A stretch of 64,000 nt of DNA, from the NCBI RefSeq assembly GCF_002591895.1, contig NZ_NISX01000003.1, positions 203,732-267,731 on the forward strand, in the 5' to 3' direction. Of this stretch, positions 20,742-29,556 are shown piece by piece. Within the stretch, counting starts at the first letter, position 1. Each line of letters begins with the position of its first letter. The translations under genes were made by a program, and so were the position numbers. Under the pieces are notes generated by a model. It saw nothing but the letters and a program-made list of their open reading frames with translations, searched no databases and had not been told where the DNA came from. This DNA comes from Lacimicrobium alkaliphilum (GTDB taxonomy: Bacteria; Pseudomonadota; Gammaproteobacteria; Enterobacterales; Alteromonadaceae).

Positions 20742-21268
20742 GGCGAGAAGAGTGAGGGGAAGGCACTAAAAAAGATAATTTCACCACAGAGCCACGGAGG
20801 GCACAGAGATGAGAAGACAGTTTTAAACCTCTGTGTTCTCTGTGGCTCTGTGGTTATTTTAGTCTTGCTCAAAGGTGGTTAAATTCGATCTCGCAGAGGC
20901 GCAAAGCCGCTAAGAAGAGCAATATCTTGTAGGGTCCAATTTATTGGACTAACTAACAAGTCTTCAGTTATCAGCTGTCAGTAGTCAGTAGTCAGTAGTC
21001 AGTAGTCAGTAGTCAGAAAAAGTGCTCTAACTATTAACACTGTACAATCAAAGGTGCTGGGCATGTCCGTTTGTCATGCCCGCGTGTTGTTGGCGGGAAT
21101 CCAGTGCCTTTTCCTATTCCGCCAGGCATACTAAAGGCCCGAAAAGAAATATTCACCACAGAGGGCACGGAGAAATAAAGGGGGTAATCGCCATTAATCC
21201 CTCTGTGTTCTCTGTGGCTCTGTGGTTATTTTGCTTTTTCAAAGACGCTGATTCCGGGCGACTTCTCA
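20742..21268. repeat. Intergenic repeat island 1
   Basis: No gene is seen in this gap between convergent genes. It holds: a CACAGAG-type long imperfect palindrome at 20783-20855; a degenerate CTCGCAGAGGCGC element at 20889-20915; a GTAG-headed REP hairpin at 20929-20949; a 7-bp tandem repeat (TCAGTAG, about 5.6 copies) at 20978-21016; a 'CAAAGGTGCTGGGCAT' type element at 21048-21112; and a second CACAGAG palindrome at 21155-21226. Confidence 0.8.
20978..21016. repeat. 7-bp tandem repeat (TCAGTAG)n
   Basis: About 5.6 perfect copies of TCAGTAG. It lies in repeat island 1 between convergent genes and has no coding context. Such arrays often change copy number by slippage. Confidence 0.9.
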
Positions 21269-21332
21269 GTAGGGCTCAATTTATTGGGCCAATGGCGTTA
21301 AGCTCAGCTCTGCTGGTCGAATTAATTCGACC
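21269..21332. repeat. REP pair (BIME-like) overlapping the end of the malic enzyme gene
   Basis: Two hairpins face each other. The first is GTAG followed by GGCTCAATTTATTGGGCC at 21269-21290. The second is a perfect 18-bp palindrome (GGTCGAATT / AATTCGACC) at 21315-21332. It has GGAG in front on the minus strand. The malic enzyme reading frame runs through both and stops in the first hairpin. Related hairpins are at 20929, 38505, 38818, 44593 and 47931. Confidence 0.8.
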
Positions 21333-22574
21333 CTCCATATAGCCTTTCGGCAAGGTGTCAATTCGGGCTACGCCGGTATCAATAGCCGCCTGGGCAACGG
21401 TTTTGGCGACACGCTGACACAGACGCGGATCCATCGGCTTGGGAATAATGTAGTCACGACCAAAGGTCAGTGAATCCACGCCGGAGGCCTTCAGTACGGC
21501 TTCTGATACCGGTTCTTTGGCGATACTGCGAATGGCCTCTACTGCCGCCACTTTCATTTCATCATTAATGGTCGACGCCCTGACATCCAGTGCCCCGCGA
21601 AATATAAACGGAAAGCAGAGAACATTATTAACCTGATTGGGATAATCAGAACGCCCAGTGGCCATAATCAGATCATCCCTGGCGGCATGGGCCAGGTCCG
21701 GTTTGATCTCCGGGTCCGGGTTGGAACAGGCAAACACCACAGGATTGGGTGCCATCAGCTTGAGGGTTTCCGGCGGCAACACATCCGGCCCCGACACCCC
21801 GACAAAAACATCCGCATCCTGCATCACATCTTCAAGAGTCCGCTTATCGGTGTTATTGGCAAAAAACTGCTTGTGTGGGGTCAGATCATCTCTGCGGGTA
21901 TGGATCACCCCTTTTCTGTCGAGCATGTAAATGCGCTCGCGCTGAGCACCACATTTTATCAATAACTCCATACACGCCACAGCCGCAGCCCCGGCGCCCA
22001 TGCAGACGATAGTCACATCGTGGATCTTTTTACCCTGTATCTCCAGCGCATTAAGCATCCCGGCAGCGGTCACAATCGCAGTACCGTGCTGATCATCGTG
22101 GAAAACAGGAATACGACAGCGCTTAATCAATTCCTGCTCAATCTCAAAACACTCCGGTGCTTTGATATCTTCGAGGTTAATGCCACCAAAGGTGTCGGCA
22201 ATATTGGCAACCGTGGTAATGAAATCTTCCGTAGTACGATGCCTGACCTCAATATCAATGGCATCCAGGCCAGCAAAACGTTTGAATAACAGGGCCTTAC
22301 CTTCCATCACCGGCTTCGAGGCCATCGGTCCGAGGTTACCCAGGCCGAGGATCGCTGTGCCATTAGAAATCACCGCCACCATATTGCCCTTGGCGGTGTA
22401 CTGGTAGACCGCATCAGGATTGGCGGCTATTTCTTTCACTGGCTCGGCCACACCCGGGCTATAAGCCAGGGCCAGATCACCGACACTCTCTGCTGGCTTG
22501 GTCAGCTCAACACTGATTTTTCCGGGAACGGGCTTGGAATGGTAGTCCAAGGCTTTTTGACGAAAGTCAGACAT
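21276..22574 (-). CDS. NAD(P)-dependent malic enzyme, short form
   Basis: This 432-residue enzyme decarboxylates malate to pyruvate. Family segments: YSPGVAEP (about 38-45), LGNLG (about 77), the catalytic-site DDQHGTAIV (about 136-144), and the nucleotide-binding GAGAAAVACMELL (about 170). It is the short type without the phosphotransacetylase-like domain of MaeB. The last 15-17 residues (after LPKGYME) are encoded by a REP palindrome, so the native C terminus was probably replaced or extended by repeat insertion. The stop codon lies inside the repeat. The gene is monocistronic. Confidence 0.9.
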   Translation of the reverse strand: MSDFRQKALDYHSKPVPGKISVELTKPAESVGDLALAYSPGVAEPVKEIAANPDAVYQYTAKGNMVAVISNGTAILGLGNLGPMASKPVMEGKALLFKRFAGLDAIDIEVRHRTTEDFITTVANIADTFGGINLEDIKAPECFEIEQELIKRCRIPVFHDDQHGTAIVTAAGMLNALEIQGKKIHDVTIVCMGAGAAAVACMELLIKCGAQRERIYMLDRKGVIHTRRDDLTPHKQFFANNTDKRTLEDVMQDADVFVGVSGPDVLPPETLKLMAPNPVVFACSNPDPEIKPDLAHAARDDLIMATGRSDYPNQVNNVLCFPFIFRGALDVRASTINDEMKVAAVEAIRSIAKEPVSEAVLKASGVDSLTFGRDYIIPKPMDPRLCQRVAKTVAQAAIDTGVARIDTLPKGYMEGRINSTSRAELNAIGPIN

Positions 22575-22867
22575 ATTTGCCTCTGAAATTGTTGGGTACT
22601 GGAGACTTATGGTTCTGTTATATCTCCGTTTTTACGGAGCTTTTTGTTACTGAGCACGGAAACTATCACGTAATCCGATATCAACATATCAGATCAGCAA
22701 CCCATATAGCGACATACAATTTCGTCTATTTAAAAACCAGTATGAATATAGCGAATAGTTATGAGAAACAAGCAGATTTAAATCTAGAGGAATTAGAAGT
22801 CAAAGAACCTGTTCCTGGCCCACAGCCCATGACCGCCAGGAATGGCGGAAGAGTTGTTATCCGACAT
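22575..22867. other. Intergenic gap between malic enzyme and rpmE
   Basis: About 290 bases with no convincing gene. A hairpin CTCCG-TTTTTA-CGGAG followed by CTTTTT at about 22626-22646 looks like a plus-strand terminator, yet no plus-strand gene precedes it. The malic enzyme promoter must lie in this gap. An open frame from 22742 lacks a ribosome site and runs through the rpmE terminator and gene. Confidence 0.5.
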
Positions 22868-22894
22868 AAAAAAAGCGCCCACAGGCGCTTTTTT
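22868..22894 (-). terminator. Intrinsic terminator of rpmE
   Basis: The 6-bp stem AGCGCC / GGCGCT with a CACA loop is flanked by A- and T-tracts. It lies 18 bases beyond the rpmE stop codon and can act in either direction. Confidence 0.9.
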
Positions 22895-22911
22895 CAGAAT
22901 AATACCAGGTA

Positions 22912-23124
22912 TTATTTTTTACCCAGAGCGCCGAAACGCTTATTGAAGCGATCAACCCGACCGCCGGTATCAACGTTACGCTGTTTACCAGTGTAGAAAG
23001 GATGGCATGCAGAACATACATCCAGGTTGATATCTTTTTTCAGGGTAGAACGAACCTGGATCTTGTTGCCACAAGAACAGGTTGCTGTCATTTCTTGATA
23101 ATCCGGGTGGATACCGTCTTTCAT
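22912..23124 (-). CDS. rpmE: 50S ribosomal protein L31
   Basis: This 70-residue large-subunit protein is of the zinc-binding (C+) type: cysteines in CSCGN (16-18) and CSACH (37-40) make the C-x-C and C-x-x-C pairs. It opens MKDGIHPDY like other L31 proteins. The gene is single with its own terminator, and divergent from priA across 222 bases. Confidence 0.96.
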   Translation of the reverse strand: MKDGIHPDYQEMTATCSCGNKIQVRSTLKKDINLDVCSACHPFYTGKQRNVDTGGRVDRFNKRFGALGKK

Positions 23125-23346
23125 GGGTTACCTCATCATCAGGCCGTACCGCTATTTGATCCAAACGAATGTGCGCCTGATCAAACACCATACGAAAAAT
23201 TAAAAACTGGCGACTTGCCGCCGGCAGGCGCGCATATTAATGTATCCTGATGTGCGGTTCAACAATTAAACGTTGAAATTATCACCACAGAATACCTGTC
23301 CGCACCGTATATCGCCCACACAGCAACAATATGGAACCCAACATAG

Positions 23347-25524
23347 ATGATAGTAGAAGTTGCCCTGCCAGTGCCTTTGCGCGGCGGGTTTGATTATTTG
23401 TTGCCCGAAGGCCAGCCCACTCCCACTCCGGGATGCCGGGTACGTGTGCCTTTTGGCTCCAGACAGTTATCAGGTGTTGTGGTCACCATCAAGCAGGACT
23501 CTGAGCAGCCAACAGCTAAGCTACGCCAGCTATCCGCAGTGCTGGATCATCAACCGATACTGAGCGAACGGTTACTGGAATGGCTAAATTGGGCCAGCCG
23601 TTACTATCAACACCCTTTGGGTGATGTGATCAGTACAGCGTTACCGGCGCGCCTGCGCAAGGGCGATGCGGCGACAATTCAACAAACCTGTTGGCAGTTA
23701 ACCGAAACCGGCCTGGCACAAGATAGTCAGAGCCTGAAACGGGCTCCACAACAGCAAGCCCTGGTAGAGCGACTGCAGAGCGGACGGTGTGATGCCAGAA
23801 CATTAAAGCAGGCATTTTCTGCAACCGTCATCCGGGCCCTTGAGGAAAAGGGTCTGATTGAGACCGTAGAGGATGAATACGTCGCCGATACTGACTGGCC
23901 CCAACGTATTCACATCTGTGGCCAGCTCACGCCTAATCTGGAGCAATCTCTGGCCATCACAGCGGTGAATAATCATGCACAGGGTTTTCAGTGCTTTCTT
24001 TTGGAAGGCGTAACCGGTTCAGGGAAAACAGAGGTTTACCTGCAAACCATCGCCCCCTTACTGAAACAAGGCCGGCAGATTCTGATTCTGGTGCCTGAGA
24101 TTGGTCTGACACCACAAACCGTAGCGCGCTTCGAACAACGTTTCGGTATAGAGGTGGCGGTACTTCATTCTGGCCTGACCGACAAGGAAAGACTCAGGGT
24201 GTGGCAGCAAGCCGGGCTGGGTGAAGTGGGAATTATCATTGGCACCCGCTCAGCCATTTTTACCCCGCTTGCCAATCCGGGCATGATCATTGTCGACGAG
24301 GAGCACGATGGCTCTTACAAACAACAGGATGGCTGGCGTTATCATGCACGGGATCTGGCCGTGGTCAGAGCCCGCATGGAAAAGGTCCCGTTGATCCTCG
24401 GCAGCGCCACCCCCTCATTAGAAACCCTCAATAATGCGTTAGGCTCAAGGTACCAGCACCTGTCACTGGGAAAACGGGCCGGAGGTGCAAATGCCGTAAA
24501 ACACCAGGTACTGGATATCAAAGGTCAGGCTCTGGATTATGGTCTTGCCAAAGGCATGCAGCAACGTATTCGCCTGCATCTTCAACAGGGGCATCAGGTG
24601 ATGTTATTTATCAACAGACGCGGATTCGCACCTGCCCTTATCTGCCACCAGTGCGGTCATGTGGAAGAATGTCATCGCTGTGAACGTAGCTTTACCCTGC
24701 ACCGACAGCTGAAAAAGTTACAGTGCCATCATTGTGGTGACGCTAAAGTCGTGCCCCATCGCTGTGCCGCCTGTGGGCACCCTGATCTGCAGCCCGTGGG
24801 CATGGGCACAGAACAACTGGAACAAGGCATACAGCGAATATTTCCGGATTACAGCGCAATGCGTATCGACAGTGATTCGGCACGGGGAAAACAAAAACTG
24901 CATGGGCTGCTGGAAGAGATCAATCAGGGCAAAAGCCAGCTATTAATCGGCACACAGATTCTGGCCAAAGGTCATCATTTTCCCAGGGTTTCTCTGGTGG
25001 TGATTCTGGACGTCGACAGCGCCCTGTTCAGCGCCGATTACCGCGCCGCAGAGCATCTGGCACAACTCATTACCCAGGTCGCCGGGCGCGCCGGACGGGC
25101 ACAGATCCAGGGCGAGCTATGGCTGCAAACCCACAACCCTGGTCATCCGCTGCTACAGGACTTACTCAATAACGGCTATCAGCATTTTGCCCGTCTCGCC
25201 TTAAAGGAGCGCCAGTTTGCCGCGCTGCCGCCATACAGCTATCAGGCATTGTTTCGGGCTGAAGCGGTTGACGGCAACCTGGCCTATGGTTTCCTCGAAC
25301 AGGTCAAAGCCTGTTTACAGCCGACTGATATCACCCTTATTGGCCCATTACCGGCATTAATGGAAAAACGTCAGGGCCGATATCGGATGCAATTGCTGTT
25401 ACAGTCAGATAAACGCACGGGCATTCAACAGTGGCTCAGCAATATGATGAGCAATATTGAAAAATTACCACTGGCAAACAAGGTAAGATGGTCACTGGAT
25501 ATGGACCCGATGGATTTTACCTGA
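23347..25524 (+). CDS. priA: Primosomal helicase PriA
   Basis: This 725-residue 3'-5' helicase restarts stalled replication forks. It has the N-terminal 3'BD fold (MIVEVALPVPLRGGFDYLLPE), the Walker A segment VTGSGKTEVY near residue 222-231, the DEEH box near 318, and four paired zinc cysteines (CHQCG, CHRCE, CHHCG, CAACG) between about 435 and 480. The length matches E. coli PriA (732). It is followed 120 bases later by a FtsN-like gene, as in other gammaproteobacteria. Confidence 0.96.
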   Translation: MIVEVALPVPLRGGFDYLLPEGQPTPTPGCRVRVPFGSRQLSGVVVTIKQDSEQPTAKLRQLSAVLDHQPILSERLLEWLNWASRYYQHPLGDVISTALPARLRKGDAATIQQTCWQLTETGLAQDSQSLKRAPQQQALVERLQSGRCDARTLKQAFSATVIRALEEKGLIETVEDEYVADTDWPQRIHICGQLTPNLEQSLAITAVNNHAQGFQCFLLEGVTGSGKTEVYLQTIAPLLKQGRQILILVPEIGLTPQTVARFEQRFGIEVAVLHSGLTDKERLRVWQQAGLGEVGIIIGTRSAIFTPLANPGMIIVDEEHDGSYKQQDGWRYHARDLAVVRARMEKVPLILGSATPSLETLNNALGSRYQHLSLGKRAGGANAVKHQVLDIKGQALDYGLAKGMQQRIRLHLQQGHQVMLFINRRGFAPALICHQCGHVEECHRCERSFTLHRQLKKLQCHHCGDAKVVPHRCAACGHPDLQPVGMGTEQLEQGIQRIFPDYSAMRIDSDSARGKQKLHGLLEEINQGKSQLLIGTQILAKGHHFPRVSLVVILDVDSALFSADYRAAEHLAQLITQVAGRAGRAQIQGELWLQTHNPGHPLLQDLLNNGYQHFARLALKERQFAALPPYSYQALFRAEAVDGNLAYGFLEQVKACLQPTDITLIGPLPALMEKRQGRYRMQLLLQSDKRTGIQQWLSNMMSNIEKLPLANKVRWSLDMDPMDFT

Positions 25525-25644
25525 ATCATTTACACTAACCCTCACTTTGAGGTCGGTTGGGTTTAGCGTAGAATCAGCCTGCCACATCCCGGTACGATCC
25601 CAGGCAGTCAATCCTCACGAGAAGGATAAGGTATCTAAAACACT

Positions 25645-26172
25645 ATGGCACATAAAGACTATGTTTCCCGCGGTCGCTCCGCCAACGCTCCACCTCCCAA
25701 AGCGCCGGTACCCTGGTTACGCATTATTGTAACCCTGGCGCTGATACTGGCATTTGCCTATTTCCTGTGGAGTATCAGAAACAGCGCGGAAGAACAGCCT
25801 GACAGGGTACAGGAACAACAAGCAGAACCACAGGAAGCGCTGCCCGAGCTGCCTCAGGAAGAATGGGAATTTGTGGAAACACTGCCCCGTCAGACAGTAG
25901 AAGTTGATTTGCCTGAAGAGGTGGAATCTGATGTACGCTGGCTGATGCAATGTGGCTCATTCAGAAATGCTGACCAGGCAGAACAGATGCGCGCTAAGAT
26001 CGCCTTTCAGGGTCTTGAGTCACAAGTTCGGCCCAGCAATGGAAAAAATGGCCGATGGTATCGGGTTATACTGGGTCCTTATGAGAGGAAACGGGCGGCA
26101 GAACGCGACCGTCATGCGATTCAGAAAACAGGTATCAGCACGTGTCAGATCTGGAACTGGAATCTGGACTGA
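25645..26172 (+). CDS. ftsN: FtsN-like SPOR domain protein
   Basis: A 175-residue bitopic inner-membrane protein: a short cytoplasmic Arg/Lys/Pro N terminus, one membrane helix (about 27-45), an acidic Gln/Glu/Pro linker, and a C-terminal SPOR domain (about 95-175; WLMQCGSF, VRPSNGKNGRWYRVILGPY). The SPOR domain binds denuded septal glycan. Position after priA argues for cell-division protein FtsN. The linker is shorter than in E. coli FtsN, and hslVU, often next, are at 46 kb instead. Confidence 0.8.
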   Translation: MAHKDYVSRGRSANAPPPKAPVPWLRIIVTLALILAFAYFLWSIRNSAEEQPDRVQEQQAEPQEALPELPQEEWEFVETLPRQTVEVDLPEEVESDVRWLMQCGSFRNADQAEQMRAKIAFQGLESQVRPSNGKNGRWYRVILGPYERKRAAERDRHAIQKTGISTCQIWNWNLD

Positions 26173-26282
26173 TCCGAACCCGTAGATGCGTGTTGTGATC
26201 CCTTTGCGCTGTTCACGGATAGTGAAGTAACAGGTCTGAATCTTTATCTGATACAACTTGGATCAATCAGCAGGGGAGTGAT

Positions 26283-27566
26283 ATGTCAGAGAATCTACTC
26301 GAAGATGCCCTAAGCAGAATTACACGTTTTGCCAAACAGGCAGAAATCTCACAGGAAGTGATCGACAGCCTGATGCGACCGAAGGCAACCATGACCGTCA
26401 GCCTGCCGGTACGGATGGATAATGGCTCAACCTCCTACTTCTCTGGCTTTCGTTGTCATTACAACAATAAACTCGGCCCCACAAAAGGCGGGATCCGATT
26501 TCACCCTGATGTCAGCATTGAAGAAGTACAGGCGCTTGCGTTATGGATGACTATAAAGTGTGCGGTGATGGATCTGCCTTTCGGTGGTGGTAAGGGTGGC
26601 ATTATCGTCGATCCGAAAAAACTCTCGCCCATGGAGCTGGAACGGTTGTCACGCTCATACGTGCGCGCAATGTCTGATTTTATCGGCCCGCAAACTGATA
26701 TTCCCGCCCCGGATGTGTATACCAACGCCAGAATCATGGGCTGGATGATGGATGAATATGAAGCCATTCACCGGGTTAAGGCTCCCGGTGTGATCACCGG
26801 TAAGCCAGTGCGACTCGGTGGCAGTCTGGGCCGTGATGACGCCACAGGCCGCGGTGCGTATCTTTGTACCCTGGCATTGGCCCGCAAGCGGGACCTGAAG
26901 CCACAGGATACCACTGTCGCCATTCAGGGGTTCGGTAACGGTGGCTACCATGCCGCACACCTGTTACAAAAGGCCGGCTTTCGTATTGTTGCCATCAGCG
27001 ATTCACAGGGCGGTATATACTCTCCTGAAGGCTTCGACGTGGACAGTATTTACGAAGAGAAACAACGTAGTAAAAAGGTCAAAGCCGTGTATTGCAACGC
27101 CTCCATTTGCGAGCAGGTTGACCACGATGTCATCACCAATGAAGAATTGCTGGAACTGGATGTGGACATTCTTATTCCGGCCGCACTTGAAGGCGTGATC
27201 ACAAAGCACAACGCCAGCAAGATTCAGGCCCGGCATCTGGTAGAAATTGCCAATGGTCCGGTGGAAGCAGACGCGGACACTATTCTCGAAGAGCAAGGTT
27301 GTGTTGTGGTTCCCGATGTACTGGCCAACGCCGGGGGGGTCACCGTCAGTTATTTCGAATGGGTGCAGAATCGTCAGGGGTACAGCTGGGACGCCGAAAC
27401 CGTTCAGGAGCGGCTGTCACAGCGCCTGGATAGTGCCTTCGAAGCAATCTGGGAACAGGCAGAGGAGCATCAGACCGGCCTGCGGGCGGCCGCCTATATT
27501 CTGGCTCTGAAACGCATTGGTGAGGCAGTAGAAGCCCATGGCACCCGCAATTATTTCAACTCTTAG
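26283..27566 (+). CDS. gdhA: Glutamate dehydrogenase
   Basis: A 427-residue hexameric-type Glu dehydrogenase interconverting glutamate and 2-oxoglutarate plus ammonia. The catalytic lysine region MDLPFGGGKGGI is at about 97-108, the NAD(P)-binding fold starts at VAIQGFGNGGYHAAHLL (about 213), and ADTILEEQGCVVVPDVLANAGGVTVSYFEWVQN is the C-terminal family signature. Sequence style suggests the NAD-type seen in many Alteromonadales, but cofactor use is not proven. It stands alone; a repeat-containing gap follows. Confidence 0.9.
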   Translation: MSENLLEDALSRITRFAKQAEISQEVIDSLMRPKATMTVSLPVRMDNGSTSYFSGFRCHYNNKLGPTKGGIRFHPDVSIEEVQALALWMTIKCAVMDLPFGGGKGGIIVDPKKLSPMELERLSRSYVRAMSDFIGPQTDIPAPDVYTNARIMGWMMDEYEAIHRVKAPGVITGKPVRLGGSLGRDDATGRGAYLCTLALARKRDLKPQDTTVAIQGFGNGGYHAAHLLQKAGFRIVAISDSQGGIYSPEGFDVDSIYEEKQRSKKVKAVYCNASICEQVDHDVITNEELLELDVDILIPAALEGVITKHNASKIQARHLVEIANGPVEADADTILEEQGCVVVPDVLANAGGVTVSYFEWVQNRQGYSWDAETVQERLSQRLDSAFEAIWEQAEEHQTGLRAAAYILALKRIGEAVEAHGTRNYFNS

Positions 27567-27847
27567 TTGTGTAAGCCAAAAAGTCGCGGCCGTATCAGCT
27601 AAGGATAGCCTGCGGTTAGGATGGAGACTTAAAGAAACATCGACCTCCCTGTCTTTAATGTCTCTCGTCCCTTCGAGCCAGTTACCTTTGTAAGGACACA
27701 AAGGTAACCTAAAAGTCCTGCGCTCAGGGCAGGGATGCCTAATGCAAAGGTCACTGGCACACCAGGGACGGTGTGTCATACCTGCAGGGACAGCCGACTT
27801 ATCTGCCTTATCAGAGCGTTTGAAGAGGCATAAAAATGCCAGTCAGC
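27567..27847. repeat. Intergenic gap with an 11-bp-arm inverted repeat
   Basis: The gap lies between convergent gdhA and the sulfurtransferase gene. The clearest structure is GTTACCTTTGT - AAGGAC - ACAAAGGTAAC at 27681-27708, a perfect 11-bp stem without a T-tract. A small hairpin GGCAT-AAAA-ATGCC lies at 27828-27840. The flanking sequence can be read as an open frame on the minus strand, but it looks like repetitive DNA, not a gene. Confidence 0.55.
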
Positions 27848-28702
27848 TTAATTTTTACTGACCTCAACAGGCAGATCCTTGCGCCCGCCCCATTCACTCC
27901 AGGAGCCGTCATACAGGGCCAGATTGCGGTAACCGCAAAGCCAGGCTGCAAGCAAAGGAATACAGGCGGTGACGCCGGATCCGCAACTGAATATCAGCCG
28001 TTGGTGCTGATCTGCGCCCAGTTCGAGAAACTGTTTCTGTAATACTGCCACACAGAGCAACTTTCCCTGCTGCAACAGCTGCGTAAAAGGCAGGTTTACT
28101 GACCCCGGAATATGCCCCGAACGCAGTCCGGCGCGCGGCTCTGGTTCACCACCACTAAATCGCCCCGCTGAACGGGCATCAATAATCAGACTTTGCGGAT
28201 CATCTATGGCCTGCAATACCTGAGCGGCGCTAACAACTCCCTGGGTATCGAATGTGGCACTAAAGTCACCCTTTTCAGTGGCATTCATATAGTGGTCGAT
28301 GACGGAACCCTTCGCAGTCTGCCAGGCCGGCAGGCCACCATCGAGCACAGCTACCTTCTGGTGGCCCATAAGACGAAACATCCACCAGGCTCTGGCAGCA
28401 GAGAAAAGCCCTTTATTATCGTAAACCACCAGCTGCGTATGCTGATTAATCCCAAGCTGTTGGACCAGCCGGGTAAAACGTCTGTCGTCAGGCAGCATAT
28501 GAGGCAATGAGGCCTCCGGGTCGCTGATGACCTTATCCATATCGAACGCCTGCGCACCACTGATAATAACAGGCGGTGCCTGATTGTTATCAGACTCAGC
28601 TGGCGCCTTCATACTGGCATCCAGTACACACAGGTTTTCATCCCGCAGATGATGCTGTAGCCACTGGGCACAAACCAATACCGGTAAGTCCGGGGCCAGC
28701 AT
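27848..28702 (-). CDS. sseA: 3-mercaptopyruvate / thiosulfate sulfurtransferase
   Basis: A 284-residue tandem-rhodanese protein. The N-terminal inactive rhodanese domain is about 10-140 and the active domain about 160-280. The active-site loop CGSGVTA (in SCGSGVTACIPL) is the version typical of 3-mercaptopyruvate sulfurtransferase, as opposed to the CRxGxR of thiosulfate rhodanese. The length equals E. coli SseA (about 281). It is last in a minus-strand run and starts 2 bases after the lipoprotein gene. Confidence 0.87.
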   Translation of the reverse strand: MLAPDLPVLVCAQWLQHHLRDENLCVLDASMKAPAESDNNQAPPVIISGAQAFDMDKVISDPEASLPHMLPDDRRFTRLVQQLGINQHTQLVVYDNKGLFSAARAWWMFRLMGHQKVAVLDGGLPAWQTAKGSVIDHYMNATEKGDFSATFDTQGVVSAAQVLQAIDDPQSLIIDARSAGRFSGGEPEPRAGLRSGHIPGSVNLPFTQLLQQGKLLCVAVLQKQFLELGADQHQRLIFSCGSGVTACIPLLAAWLCGYRNLALYDGSWSEWGGRKDLPVEVSKN

Positions 28703-28704
28703 AG

Positions 28705-29478
28705 CTACAGGCCTAATTTTCTGAATGTCGCTTCCACTTCCCCAGGCTGGCCCTGAGTCAGCACCTTACACAATCCGTTCTCATTATGGCTGCACTGACC
28801 AATATGAGTACGATGACCCTCTTCGAGTATATACAACGTCAGGTAGTAGCCCATTTTCGGGTCCCGGGGTTCGTGAGTACCAATCTGAAACGGCCTTTCG
28901 GTACTGCTGCCCTGTTGATGAACAAAAGCCGGGCTCTGCACCCAATCCACCATTTCGGCACGGGTGTCCGCTTTGTAAAGTTCATATTTGTACAGGCGCA
29001 GATCTAACACTGCTCTGTCGATTGTTGGCAGAGAGGCGGGTAGGGTTATATTTCCGGACACCAGGGAACTGACATTGTCTTTACGGTCATCAATTCGGGT
29101 ACACCGTTCTTTGGGCTGACTCTGACGATCATAAAACAGCTCACCTTTGTCCCCTTCGATGTGCCAGGCCCACTGGCCGCCCTGAAAACGAAGACCTGAA
29201 TCGGCCTCCACCTCAGGCAATACCTGAGTCTGGCCACTGTACAGCAACATGGCAGAATCACCGGCCTGGCTGTAAGAAATCATAATATTCTCACCCGAAG
29301 CGCACTGGTAGTGCTGTTGTCGGGAGAATTCTACCGGCTTTTCGTCCTTAACCTGCATTGCAGAGATTAACTCACAGCCAGAAAGAAGCAGGGCAAACAG
29401 AGTCAGCACAACACCGCGCAAACCCACTGACAAGCGCCCAGGAAAAAGTGCCCGAGCCAATGCTATGAGGTTCTTCAT
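28705..29478 (-). CDS. Lipoprotein with MliC-like domain
   Basis: A 257-residue lipoprotein. The signal ends in the lipobox LLSGC (about 31-35 from this start). The next 80 residues (YQCASGENIMISYSQAGDSAMLLYSGQTQVL) resemble MliC, the membrane-bound inhibitor of C-type lysozyme. A further C-terminal region of about 140 residues with two cysteines (CSHNENGLCKV) has no recognised family. The ATG at 29478 is preferred over an upstream Met because it gives a normal Lys-containing signal N-region. It is transcribed with the sulfurtransferase. Confidence 0.68.
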   Translation of the reverse strand: MKNLIALARALFPGRLSVGLRGVVLTLFALLLSGCELISAMQVKDEKPVEFSRQQHYQCASGENIMISYSQAGDSAMLLYSGQTQVLPEVEADSGLRFQGGQWAWHIEGDKGELFYDRQSQPKERCTRIDDRKDNVSSLVSGNITLPASLPTIDRAVLDLRLYKYELYKADTRAEMVDWVQSPAFVHQQGSSTERPFQIGTHEPRDPKMGYYLTLYILEEGHRTHIGQCSHNENGLCKVLTQGQPGEVEATFRKLGL

Positions 29479-29556
29479 TGCATATCCGCGCTTATGTGTA
29501 ATCCGGAAAATGGATGGAGGGTCAACACGCCCTTGAAAACCCATATTGGACTCTCC

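Noticed and set aside
20978-21016. Possible CRISPR array from the TCAGTAG repeats
   Set aside because: The unit is 7 bases with no spacers and no cas genes; it is a simple tandem repeat.
22577-22996. 139-residue plus-strand open frame, or its 84-residue 3' part from 22742
   Set aside because: It crosses the rpmE terminator and antisense rpmE, and no ribosome site precedes the internal ATG.
27417-27779. 120-residue open frame on the minus strand after gdhA
   Set aside because: It overlaps the end of gdhA and reads through a palindromic repeat; this looks like repeat DNA, not a gene.
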